From Chryseosolibacter sp044507775 (GTDB lineage: Bacteria; Bacteroidota; Bacteroidia; Cytophagales; Cyclobacteriaceae): 64,000 nucleotides of DNA. The notes under the pieces are model-generated. The model saw only the letters and a list, made by a program, of their open reading frames with translations. It was not told the origin of the DNA and did not search any database. The translations under genes and the position numbers were made by a program. Positions within the stretch are counted from its first letter, which is position 1. Each line of letters begins with the position of its first letter. Location: assembly GCA_044507775.1 (NCBI GenBank), contig JBIQIY010000018.1, positions 1-64,000 of the forward strand, in the 5' to 3' direction. This document shows positions 44,701 to 51,608 of the stretch, in pieces.

Positions 44701-46676
44701 TCGTAATTCTGAAATCCGAAGCGGTCAACGGAAGCGCTAAAGGTACCGGTCATCTCAGGCAGTGAGAGGCCGCGCGCTTGAATATCTGCCTTCATCGCGA
44801 GCTTCCCCATCACCGTATCCGCTTTGCCAAGGATGCCGCCAACGTCGAGGTCGTCCACGGAAAGAACCGCGTTCACACCGCGACTGTCAGACAGGGAATC
44901 CAGGTTGAAGTTCCCCTGGGCTTGAATGGATCCGGCATCGGAGGTGAAACCGGTAGTAAAATTCGCGCGGTCCAGTGATCCTGCGTACTTGGCGCTCAGG
45001 TTGATCCAGCCGGGGAGTTGCAGCGAGTCAGGCAACAGGGTGTCGGGCAAGATCGTTTCAAGGTCGTTGCGTGTGGTGTACAGCTTGTCAAGGGATAGAT
45101 CCATCCGGAGATTTTCAATGCGGGGAAGTCCCGTGATCCTTCCGGAAGTTTGGAGATAGGTATCCTGCAGCGATGAAAGAACAAAACGTTCAATAGAGAG
45201 ATTTTCCACAGAGCCGCGAAGAGTCGCGTTGATGTTGACGTTCGTGTTTGCCGTGAGCTCCAGCGGTATGCTGTCGAGGAAGTGCGGATTAAAATAAAGG
45301 ATGTCGCCCAAGCCGATATGCGATTGAGAAATGTCGGCACTTATGCCGGCGGACGGATAGGTGAGCCCGATGTCCTTCAGGGATTTAAAAGTGGCTGTTG
45401 CCTGGAGCTGAAGCGTGCTGTTCCCGGTTTCCAGAATGAGGTTATCGATAGTCGCTTGCTGCGATGTAAGTGTGACCTGCCCGCTGAACGACCGGACTTC
45501 GAAACCGCTGCGCTCCCTGAAGGAAAGATCTCCCAGGGTTGCGTTCATGTTGTCGTCTTCATACCGGATGTCCTCTGCGTCTGCATTGAGTTGACTGATG
45601 CGCAGGTGATCAAAATCAACGACACCTTCCTGCTGTGGTTTTGTTAGATCATAGAACTGGATATTGTTTCGAGCCAGGTTGAGTTTGGCCAGGCTCACCT
45701 TCCAGGGCATGCCTTCTTCGGCGGTGGCGGCGACGTCCTGGTTTGCGGGTGCATCGGGCAGGATCGTATCCGCAGCGCTCTTCTGGTAGCGGAACTCCGT
45801 CTCCTCTATCGACAGTGTCTTGAGGGCGATCTCCTGGTTCGGCAAATCAATATGGTCGGCGACAATTCTTGCCGCGCCAATATCTGTTTGTAATCGCTGG
45901 CCTAAAGCGGATTGCTCATAGTCGAGCTCAACGTTGTTGATGCTAAGTACCCCAAAAGTGAGGGCGAGTGCTGCAGCGGAGTCCTGAGTGTCTTCAACTT
46001 TTTCCGAAGGCGGGGGGATTTTTGTCTGGCGGATGCGTGCGGCAGTATTTTGAAGCAAAATGTCGCCGATCTGATAGGCGTTTTTTTCAAGATCGAAGAC
46101 GTTCATGTTCAGGTCAAATTCTCCAAGCGATAGGGAGACGAAGTTTCCCATGAGGCGGTCGTCATAATGAAGCCGGATGTCTTTTAGCTTCAGCGCTTCG
46201 AGGGAGATGTTCCATCCCTTTTGTTCCAGCGTGTCCGGGACCGCTGTCGAATCACCCGCGAACGAGTCGATGATATAAGTGTAGTTGAACGCGCTGTCGT
46301 TGTCTGCTCGGTCGACAAAGGCAACGGTCCTTTCGAGTGCGACCGAGTTCAGTTGTAGTTCATTTTGAGTCAGTGCCCATAGGTCCGTGTCCACGGAGAG
46401 TCTTCCGGCATAAAGCAGAGTATCACCCTGGCGATCTTCGAGGTAGAGATCTTCCAGTAGAATGTTTTTAGGAAATGAAATTTTGATTCCGCCCAGCTCG
46501 ACCTTTGAGCCGATCTTGTCTTCGAGAAAAGTAACAGCCTTGCCTGTGAGCCATGTTTGAATAGCGGGAATACGAATAAGCAAGGCTATTGCCACCACCA
46601 GCATTACCGTCGCCGCGACGAGCCATGCGATCACCTTGAATGATTTTTTTATGATTCTCTTCGCGCCGGATTGCAT
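41679..46676 (-). CDS. tamB: TamB-domain translocation/assembly protein
   Basis: 1,665 residues. One N-terminal membrane anchor (WLVAATVMLVVAIALLIRIP) is followed by a very long run of beta strands, the AsmA/TamB-like hydrophobic groove. The C-terminal ~450 residues are the DUF490/TamB domain (SKLTYVVPQSEASALQAEG, GRYEISKGTYNLSFYKFVKREF, FEISFKLEMP). TamB spans the periplasm and moves phospholipid and/or helps TamA-type proteins. It diverges from mlaE with 251 bp between. Confidence 0.94.
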   Translation of the reverse strand: MQSGAKRIIKKSFKVIAWLVAATVMLVVAIALLIRIPAIQTWLTGKAVTFLEDKIGSKVELGGIKISFPKNILLEDLYLEDRQGDTLLYAGRLSVDTDLWALTQNELQLNSVALERTVAFVDRADNDSAFNYTYIIDSFAGDSTAVPDTLEQKGWNISLEALKLKDIRLHYDDRLMGNFVSLSLGEFDLNMNVFDLEKNAYQIGDILLQNTAARIRQTKIPPPSEKVEDTQDSAAALALTFGVLSINNVELDYEQSALGQRLQTDIGAARIVADHIDLPNQEIALKTLSIEETEFRYQKSAADTILPDAPANQDVAATAEEGMPWKVSLAKLNLARNNIQFYDLTKPQQEGVVDFDHLRISQLNADAEDIRYEDDNMNATLGDLSFRERSGFEVRSFSGQVTLTSQQATIDNLILETGNSTLQLQATATFKSLKDIGLTYPSAGISADISQSHIGLGDILYFNPHFLDSIPLELTANTNVNINATLRGSVENLSIERFVLSSLQDTYLQTSGRITGLPRIENLRMDLSLDKLYTTRNDLETILPDTLLPDSLQLPGWINLSAKYAGSLDRANFTTGFTSDAGSIQAQGNFNLDSLSDSRGVNAVLSVDDLDVGGILGKADTVMGKLAMKADIQARGLSLPEMTGTFSASVDRFGFQNYDYRDLKLNGSIRDQVVAVAANMDDRNLDFSIDARYDIRQEVPRYDITFDLKNADFEALNLSGSPLRARGTLLVNLATADFRILNGNVGIRKVAVFNGDDLYAVDSLLFASIDQEGRSEISIDSDLLQARFEGSINIFGLPGVMREYLDSYYSIADSVETPDSAPQHFRFKIDLKNTDLLTNLLVPKLTSFDPGPITGEFDSESNRLDLKMTIKSVQYSNIGLDSMVFSTNSDASALRYNLMFDKILVDSMKIDGLQFNGTIGGDSIITDIVVLDSADREKYVLAGTLLSRDKGMELKLAPQGILLNYARWAVPPDNIMRFGGEKFVASNVQLTNGREKIMIESAAQPGTPISIGFRQLNVESLTSMIAEQRPVSGLLQGDIELFPQETGLTFTSDLTLNDFEIKSVAWGDIALQVSQTVRDRFDVMFTLSGGPNEVNIQGYYLGGQTPSMNIAADINRFRLASLQPLLADQFQGLKGLLTGEIRVGGTPERPDIDGGILLRETEFLSTFMNTNFTIDDERISFVDEGIAFKAFEIADRNGNKARIDGTVLTATYRDFRFNLDIVTDNFRLLNTTEKDNDLFYGQVGIKANARIRGDMTTPVVNLDIGMTKGSKLTYVVPQSEASALQAEGIVKFVDRTFEGDPFMRSIEPETSDTIKSVFRGIDLTAKVELSDDESFTIIIDPLTKDQLTVQGNSTLTLQVDPSGDINLTGRYEISKGTYNLSFYKFVKREFQIESGSSITWMGDPLNAQMDIRAIFNVETSPIELFANQLTGADPNEVNQYKQRLPFLVYLNLKGELLQPEISFKLEMPMDQRNAFGGNVYARLQDINTRESDLNKQVFALLILKRFISDDPFQNRAGGGLESTARNSVSKILSEQLNRLSQNIKGVELSFDIKSYEDYTSGQAHGQTELQLGVSKSLLNDRLVVKLSGNIDIEGENPNRDATDYIGDLALEYKLTPDGRFRITGFRNSNYDMIDGELTETGAGLIYVKDYNTLNELFKANAETRN

Positions 46677-46927
46677 TTACGGGTAGGGATTAAATCCGCC
46701 GCAGGGTGTGAAAATGTTGTGCCTCTGCGATGGAAAGCAACTCCGGGGCAGCATGCATATGATCGCACGTTGGGTCATTGGTTGCCAAAAGGTCGTGTAA
46801 TTTTTTCTACAGTGGCAACAGAACCGTTTTGACATACGACTTAAACCGGCAGTAGGCGTGGAAAAATACCATTCGCTCATGCAGGCATGTTTATAGAATT
46901 TACAACCCTCGTTACAGCCGAAATTTG
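46677..46927. other. Intergenic region between tamB and mlaE
   Basis: About 250 bp with no convincing gene. A 67-codon minus-strand open frame exists but has no recognisable product. It should contain the divergent promoters of tamB and mlaE; I see only a one-mismatch -7 for tamB (TATTTTTC, minus strand) and no clear one for mlaE. Confidence 0.5.
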
Positions 46928-47683
46928 ATGAGATTCAGAAATTTCTTGCTTCGCGTCGCAAACATCTCCCGCTTCACCGGGCGGTTTTTTAAAGACTCTT
47001 TTACTCCACCGTATGAATGGCGGGAGGTCATACGCCAGTGCTATGAAGTAGGCAACCGGTCGCTTTTCCTTATCGGCTTCACTGCATTTATTGCGGGAGT
47101 TGTGTTCACGCGGCAGTCGCGGCCTTCGCTCGCTTCGTTTGGAGCTGAATCCTGGTTGCCTTCGCTGGTGTCGCAGGCAGTGGTGCGCTCACTCGGTCCG
47201 TTGATTACGGGTCTGATCTGCGCAGGTAAGCTCGGGTCAAATATAGGCGCAGAGTTGGGCAGCATGCAGGTCAGCGAGCAGATCGACGCCATGGAAGTTT
47301 CAGGGACGCGCCCATTTTCATTTCTCGTTGTCAGCCGGATTACCGCTACCACATTGATGTTGCCATTGCTGGTCATCTACGCAGACGTAATCGCACTGCT
47401 CGGATCGTTTCTCATGGTCAACGTTTTCAACAAGACGAGTTTTCAATTGTATTTCTACGAAGTTTCCGTGAACGTAACGTACCTGGATGTGTTTTCGTCG
47501 CTGGTAAAATCGGCTTTTTTCGGATTTGCAATCGGGCTTGTCGGCAGCTATGCAGGCTATCACTCTGAAAAAGGTACCACCGGAGTCGGCAAGGCTGCGA
47601 ATAGCGCTGTGGTTATTTCGATGATCCTGATTTTCGTCATCGACCTGATATCCCTTCAGTTCATTAATCTTTTCCGCGTATGA
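46928..47683 (+). CDS. mlaE: MlaE-type ABC transporter permease
   Basis: 251 residues from ATG 46928. The MlaE/YrbE family core is visible: EWREVIRQCYEVGNRSL, AGVVFTRQSRPSLASFGAESWL, GPLITGLICAGKLGSNIGAELGSMQVSEQIDAMEV, and five membrane helices. It is the inner-membrane lipid permease of an MCE system. It overlaps the ATPase gene by 4 bp. Confidence 0.95.
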   Translation: MRFRNFLLRVANISRFTGRFFKDSFTPPYEWREVIRQCYEVGNRSLFLIGFTAFIAGVVFTRQSRPSLASFGAESWLPSLVSQAVVRSLGPLITGLICAGKLGSNIGAELGSMQVSEQIDAMEVSGTRPFSFLVVSRITATTLMLPLLVIYADVIALLGSFLMVNVFNKTSFQLYFYEVSVNVTYLDVFSSLVKSAFFGFAIGLVGSYAGYHSEKGTTGVGKAANSAVVISMILIFVIDLISLQFINLFRV

Positions 47684-48459
47684 AAGTTACCGCCTCTGCA
47701 TTGCGCCAGGTAGGGACGATGGAGCATCCCGAAGTGATGGCATCTATCCGCGATCTGCGGAAATCGTTCGGCGATCGGGAGGTGTTAAAGGGAGTGAACC
47801 TCGACTTATACCGCACGGAGAACCTCGTGATCCTCGGGAGGTCGGGCACCGGAAAGTCCGTGCTTATTAAATGCATGGTGGGGTTGATGAAACCCGATTC
47901 CGGTACAATCAACGTGCTTGGAAAAGATGTCTTTTCTCTGGCGCCGAAAGAACTGAACGATCTCCGCCTGCAAATCGGGTTCTCGTTTCAGGGAAGCGCG
48001 CTTTACGATTCCATGACGGTGCGTGAAAACCTGGAGTTTCCGCTGAAGCGAAATTTCGGCATCACCAATCGATCGGAGTTGCAGGAGCTTGTCATCCATG
48101 CATTGGACGACGTGGGCCTCGCACACACGATCGATCAGATGCCATCTGAGCTTTCCGGCGGAATGCGCAAGCGGGTAGGTATTGCCAGGACGCTAATACT
48201 GAAACCGAAGATTATGCTTTATGATGAACCGACATCGGGACTGGATCCGATCACGGCGATGGAAATCAATGAACTGATTATGCACATGCGTGAGAAATAC
48301 AAGACCTCATCGATCATCATCACCCACGATATCAGCAGCGCGAGGCACACTTCCGATCGTATCGTTGCCCTGGTCGGCGGTGAAAACCGGTTGGAGGGGA
48401 CATTCGATGAGATCAAGCATACGTCAGATCCGGAATTGGAACCATTTTTTAACTATTAA
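47680..48459 (+). CDS. mlaF: MlaF-type ABC transporter ATP-binding protein
   Basis: 259 residues. Walker A GRSGTGKS (48-55), Q loop FSFQGSALYDSMTV, signature LSGGMRKRVGIART, Walker B KIMLYDEPTSGLDP, H loop ITHD. The PTSGLDP and SALYDSMTV features match MlaF. It drives the MlaE permease. It overlaps mlaE by 4 bp and precedes mlaD by 16 bp. Confidence 0.96.
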   Translation: MKVTASALRQVGTMEHPEVMASIRDLRKSFGDREVLKGVNLDLYRTENLVILGRSGTGKSVLIKCMVGLMKPDSGTINVLGKDVFSLAPKELNDLRLQIGFSFQGSALYDSMTVRENLEFPLKRNFGITNRSELQELVIHALDDVGLAHTIDQMPSELSGGMRKRVGIARTLILKPKIMLYDEPTSGLDPITAMEINELIMHMREKYKTSSIIITHDISSARHTSDRIVALVGGENRLEGTFDEIKHTSDPELEPFFNY

Positions 48460-48475
48460 CCCAAATACATTCACC

Positions 48476-49480
48476 ATGGACCGCAAAGAAGTTGCCCAAC
48501 AAATCAAGCTAGGCGCCTTTGTGCTGGCTGGATTAGCCTTGTTTCTGATCTCTGTTTTTCTCATCGGCAGCGAGAACAACGTTTTCAGTCGCACTTTTTC
48601 CGTTGCCGCGGTTTTCAGGAACGTAGAGGGTCTCAAGCCAGGTGACAATGTATGGCTCTCCGGCGTGAAGATCGGGACGGTTTCCGATGTCAAAATAATT
48701 TCCGAAGGGAAAGTTGTCGTGACCCTCGCCTTGAAGGAAGATCAGAATAAGTTCATTCAAACAGATGCCATGGCATCCATCGGGTCGGATGGCCTGGTAG
48801 GCAGCAAGATTGTGGTGATCCGTCCCGGACGATCAGCGAGGTCAGTAGTTGACAATGACACACTGAAAACCGTATCGCCGACGGACACACAGGATATTCT
48901 CAATCTTGCCCGCGATGTCGGAGAAAACACGCGGGGTCTCACGGCCGACCTGCGTACGATGGCTTCGCGCATCAGCGAAGGAAAGGGCATTGTCGGCGAG
49001 TTGCTGAATGATGGGACCATCGCTCAGGAGCTCCGGGCGGCGATCCTCAACCTTCGGAAGACTGGCATGAACACAGCCGAAGCATCGGCTGAGCTGCACG
49101 GACTGATCTACGAACTGAGACACGGGCCGGGTCTGCTCCCCACACTAGTATCCGATACGGCCTATGCGAACACGTTCCGCAGCGCGCTTGCCAACATTGA
49201 ACGAGTGAGCGTGAACGCCGGAGAGGTGTCAGAGGGCCTCAAAACACTGGCTTCGAAGATAAACGAAGGGAACAACGCGGTGGGTGTGTTGCTCGATGAT
49301 TCCGTGGTAGCGGATCAACTTAGAACTACTATTGAAAACTCAGCACTGGCATCTGAAAAGCTCGACGAAAACATGGAGGCGCTGCAGCATAATTTCCTGT
49401 TTCGGAGATATTTCAGGAAACAACAAAAAGGGGAAGCGCGGCAGGAACGTGAGGCTGCCTCCTCTAAAAGCGGAGAATGA
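48476..49480 (+). CDS. mlaD: MlaD/MCE family lipid-binding protein
   Basis: 334 residues from ATG 48476; a longer in-frame ATG at 48290 would lie inside mlaF and is rejected. One N-terminal membrane helix (about 13-33), then a single MCE domain (about 38-120; FRNVEGLKPGDNVWLSGVKIGTV), then a long helical region that repeats (LYxELRHGPGLLPTLVSDT...; SKINEGNNAVGVLLDDS). The helical tail may form a channel, as in the related LetB and PqiB. It completes an MlaEFD phospholipid transporter. Confidence 0.94.
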   Translation: MDRKEVAQQIKLGAFVLAGLALFLISVFLIGSENNVFSRTFSVAAVFRNVEGLKPGDNVWLSGVKIGTVSDVKIISEGKVVVTLALKEDQNKFIQTDAMASIGSDGLVGSKIVVIRPGRSARSVVDNDTLKTVSPTDTQDILNLARDVGENTRGLTADLRTMASRISEGKGIVGELLNDGTIAQELRAAILNLRKTGMNTAEASAELHGLIYELRHGPGLLPTLVSDTAYANTFRSALANIERVSVNAGEVSEGLKTLASKINEGNNAVGVLLDDSVVADQLRTTIENSALASEKLDENMEALQHNFLFRRYFRKQQKGEARQEREAASSKSGE

Positions 49481-49541
49481 CCAGTATGATATCACTCCGG
49501 GCATGGTATGATCTTTACGCAGAGACGTCCGATCGCAAATT

Positions 49542-50321
49542 ATGGAAGCACTGTTAACGGCGGAAGGCCTTGTGAGTCTGCTTACCCTGACGTTCCTCGA
49601 GATCGTCCTGGGCATTGACAATATTGTCTTTATTTCCATTACCTCCGATCGACTACCCAAAAAGGACCAGAAGAAAGCTCGCACCCTGGGCATACTCCTG
49701 GCGCTGCTGATCCGGATTGGCCTGCTGTTCATCGTCAGCTGGATCATCGGCTTGAAGGATCCCTTTATTTCTGTCGGCGATTTCGACCTGAGCTTCCGCG
49801 ACCTCATCCTCATTGCGGGAGGATTGTTTCTGATTGCGAAAAGCACATCCGAGATCCATGCCAAACTGGAAGGCCATGACGAAGAAGAACACAAAGCGAA
49901 GGCGCTGACCGTGCGCGGCGCGGTAATCCAGATCATCCTGCTTGATGTGGTCTTTTCATTCGATTCGATCCTGACGGCCGTGGGTCTTGTTGATGAGATC
50001 CTGATCATTATAATCGCTATTGTGATCTCCCTGGGAGTGATGCTCATCTTTGCAACGCGGATCAGTAATTTCATCAACGAACATCCCGCCATGAAGTTGT
50101 TGGCGGTATCTTTCCTGATGATGATCGGACTCGTCCTTGTTGTCGAGGGTCTGCACGTGCACGTCCCGAAAGGCTACATCTATTTCTCAATGGCGTTTGC
50201 ACTCGGTATTGAAATATTGAACATGAAGATTCGGAAGAAGAGCAAGCCGGTACAGCTTAGGAAGAGCGACGCAAGCGCCACGTCGGTAGCCCAGGATGGC
50301 CCGGAGACTAAAAGAACCTAA
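49542..50321 (+). CDS. TerC family membrane protein
   Basis: 259 residues and about seven membrane helices. The conserved acidic motifs are EIVLGIDNIVFISI (near 22-35) and LLDVVFSFDSILTAVG (near 135-150), both with Asp residues essential in TerC relatives. TerC-family proteins export manganese, notably to protect exported metalloenzymes. A charged cytoplasmic tail ends the protein. 12 bp separate it from the small lipoprotein gene. Confidence 0.92.
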   Translation: MEALLTAEGLVSLLTLTFLEIVLGIDNIVFISITSDRLPKKDQKKARTLGILLALLIRIGLLFIVSWIIGLKDPFISVGDFDLSFRDLILIAGGLFLIAKSTSEIHAKLEGHDEEEHKAKALTVRGAVIQIILLDVVFSFDSILTAVGLVDEILIIIIAIVISLGVMLIFATRISNFINEHPAMKLLAVSFLMMIGLVLVVEGLHVHVPKGYIYFSMAFALGIEILNMKIRKKSKPVQLRKSDASATSVAQDGPETKRT

Positions 50322-50332
50322 TTCAGAAGTAA

Positions 50333-50500
50333 ATGAGACACATAATTGTACTCAGTATCGCACTCATGATGCTCACGCTCACAGGATGTGAGGTGATCGG
50401 CGACATCTTCAGCGCTGGTTTTTATACAGCGCTGATCCTGGTTGTCATAGTCATTGCTATCATCGTTTTTGTCGTCGCCAAACTTCGGGGCAGGCGATAG
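50333..50500 (+). CDS. Small lipoprotein with a C-terminal membrane helix
   Basis: 55 residues from ATG 50333 to TAG 50500. Signal peptide with lipobox LTLTGC (Cys19), then a membrane helix (about 31-48; LILVVIVIAIIVFVVAK) and a basic end. It directly follows terC by 12 bp. Lipobox plus spacing make it a likely gene. Function unknown. Confidence 0.75.
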   Translation: MRHIIVLSIALMMLTLTGCEVIGDIFSAGFYTALILVVIVIAIIVFVVAKLRGRR

Positions 50501-50711
50501 AAAATAGTCGCTGTGTAATAGGGTACCCATTTGTGACAGGAGGGTAAGGGAATCCACATGCCCATTTCAAAGGTGATTATGAACTACAGAATTAATTGAC
50601 TGAAAAACTGTTTTTTAATCGTTCGCTCCGAATTTTTTTTCCCGTCTTCTTTTCACGCATGTATTTTTTAGGGCCGGTTGTAAGAATCTAATCATTTAAC
50701 CCTAAATACAA

Positions 50712-51497
50712 ATGAATACAGCAGACGTGAACACCGACATCAATCCTGACGCTCAAATCAGCGCCATTCCCCCTGCTACCGGTACGAGTAGTATCAATGT
50801 TGGAACAACGGAGCGGATCGTTTCTGCACTGGGCGGAGCAGCATTAACCGTGATGGCTCTGCGAGATATCAAAAGCCCTTCCGGTATCAGCATGTTGTTG
50901 ACCGGCGGCTTCCTGCTGGTCAGAGGACTCAGCGGATATTGCGCCGTGAACAACGCTATTGGACGTAACACCGCCCGGACGGCAGGTTCTCCGGTAGACG
51001 TAAATACGAGCGTTTTCCTAAATAAGCCTGCAGCGGAGGTCTATTCGTTCTGGCGAAAACTGGACAATCTTCCCCGCTTCATGAAGCACCTGGACAAAGT
51101 TGAAGAGATCGATCAGACGCACTCCCGATGGACAGCCAAGGGTCCGGCAGGTGTTGGAACTCTTTCCTGGGAAGCTGAAATCGTCGAAGACCATCAGAAC
51201 GAATTCATCAGCTGGCGTTCCCTTCCCGGATCGACGGTCGATAACGCAGGGCAAGTACGATTCAGAGAGACGCCGGGTGGGACAGAAATAAAAGTACAAA
51301 TGTCCTATCGCCTTCCTGCCGGCGATGTAGGAGGTGTTGCAGCAAAACTTTTCAGTCCGATGGCCGAGAAGATGATGCGCGATGATATCCGCGACTTGAA
51401 GAAAGTCATGGAGTCAGGGGAAACCGCTGCCGGCCATGTGACAGGATCAGGCTCACGGCGGAAAAACAAGCAGGGCCAGGTGACGGGAACACTTTGA
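50712..51497 (+). CDS. SRPBCC-domain protein with N-terminal DUF2892-like membrane hairpin
   Basis: 261 residues. A membrane hairpin at about 35-78 (RIVSALGGAALTVMALRDI, GISMLLTGGFLLVRGLSGYC) is followed by a polyketide-cyclase/START-like SRPBCC domain (about 97-240; AAEVYSFWRKLDNLPRFMKHL, SWEAEIVEDHQNEFISWRS). Proteins of this two-part design are common in Bacteroidota and proteobacteria, often stress-linked. It may bind a lipid or other hydrophobic ligand at the inner membrane (inference). It lies 210 bp after the small lipoprotein and converges with the ABC exporter. Confidence 0.9.
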   Translation: MNTADVNTDINPDAQISAIPPATGTSSINVGTTERIVSALGGAALTVMALRDIKSPSGISMLLTGGFLLVRGLSGYCAVNNAIGRNTARTAGSPVDVNTSVFLNKPAAEVYSFWRKLDNLPRFMKHLDKVEEIDQTHSRWTAKGPAGVGTLSWEAEIVEDHQNEFISWRSLPGSTVDNAGQVRFRETPGGTEIKVQMSYRLPAGDVGGVAAKLFSPMAEKMMRDDIRDLKKVMESGETAAGHVTGSGSRRKNKQGQVTGTL

Positions 51498-51608
51498 ACG
51501 TGAATCGTGAGACGTGAGACGTGAGTCGTTCGCCACGGCCATCTACCGGACTCAACGTTTTTGCGTCTCACAATCACTGACGTCTGACGTTTCACGTCTC
51601 ACGATCAA
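51494..51608. repeat. Facing inverted arrays of 7-bp repeats between convergent genes
   Basis: Left arm (51494-51528): TTGAACG, TGAATCG, TGAGACG, TGAGACG, TGAGTCG. After a 35-bp spacer comes the right arm (51564-51608): CGTCTCA and a run CGTCTGA, CGTTTCA, CGTCTCA, CGATCAA. The left arm is the reverse complement of the right arm's type. A large imperfect hairpin could form, placed exactly between the SRPBCC gene and the ABC exporter. The same CGTCTCA unit is at 27181. Confidence 0.8.

Noticed and set aside
46677..46880. 67-codon minus-strand frame ahead of tamB
   Set aside because: No family, no signal, mixed composition; more likely leader DNA.
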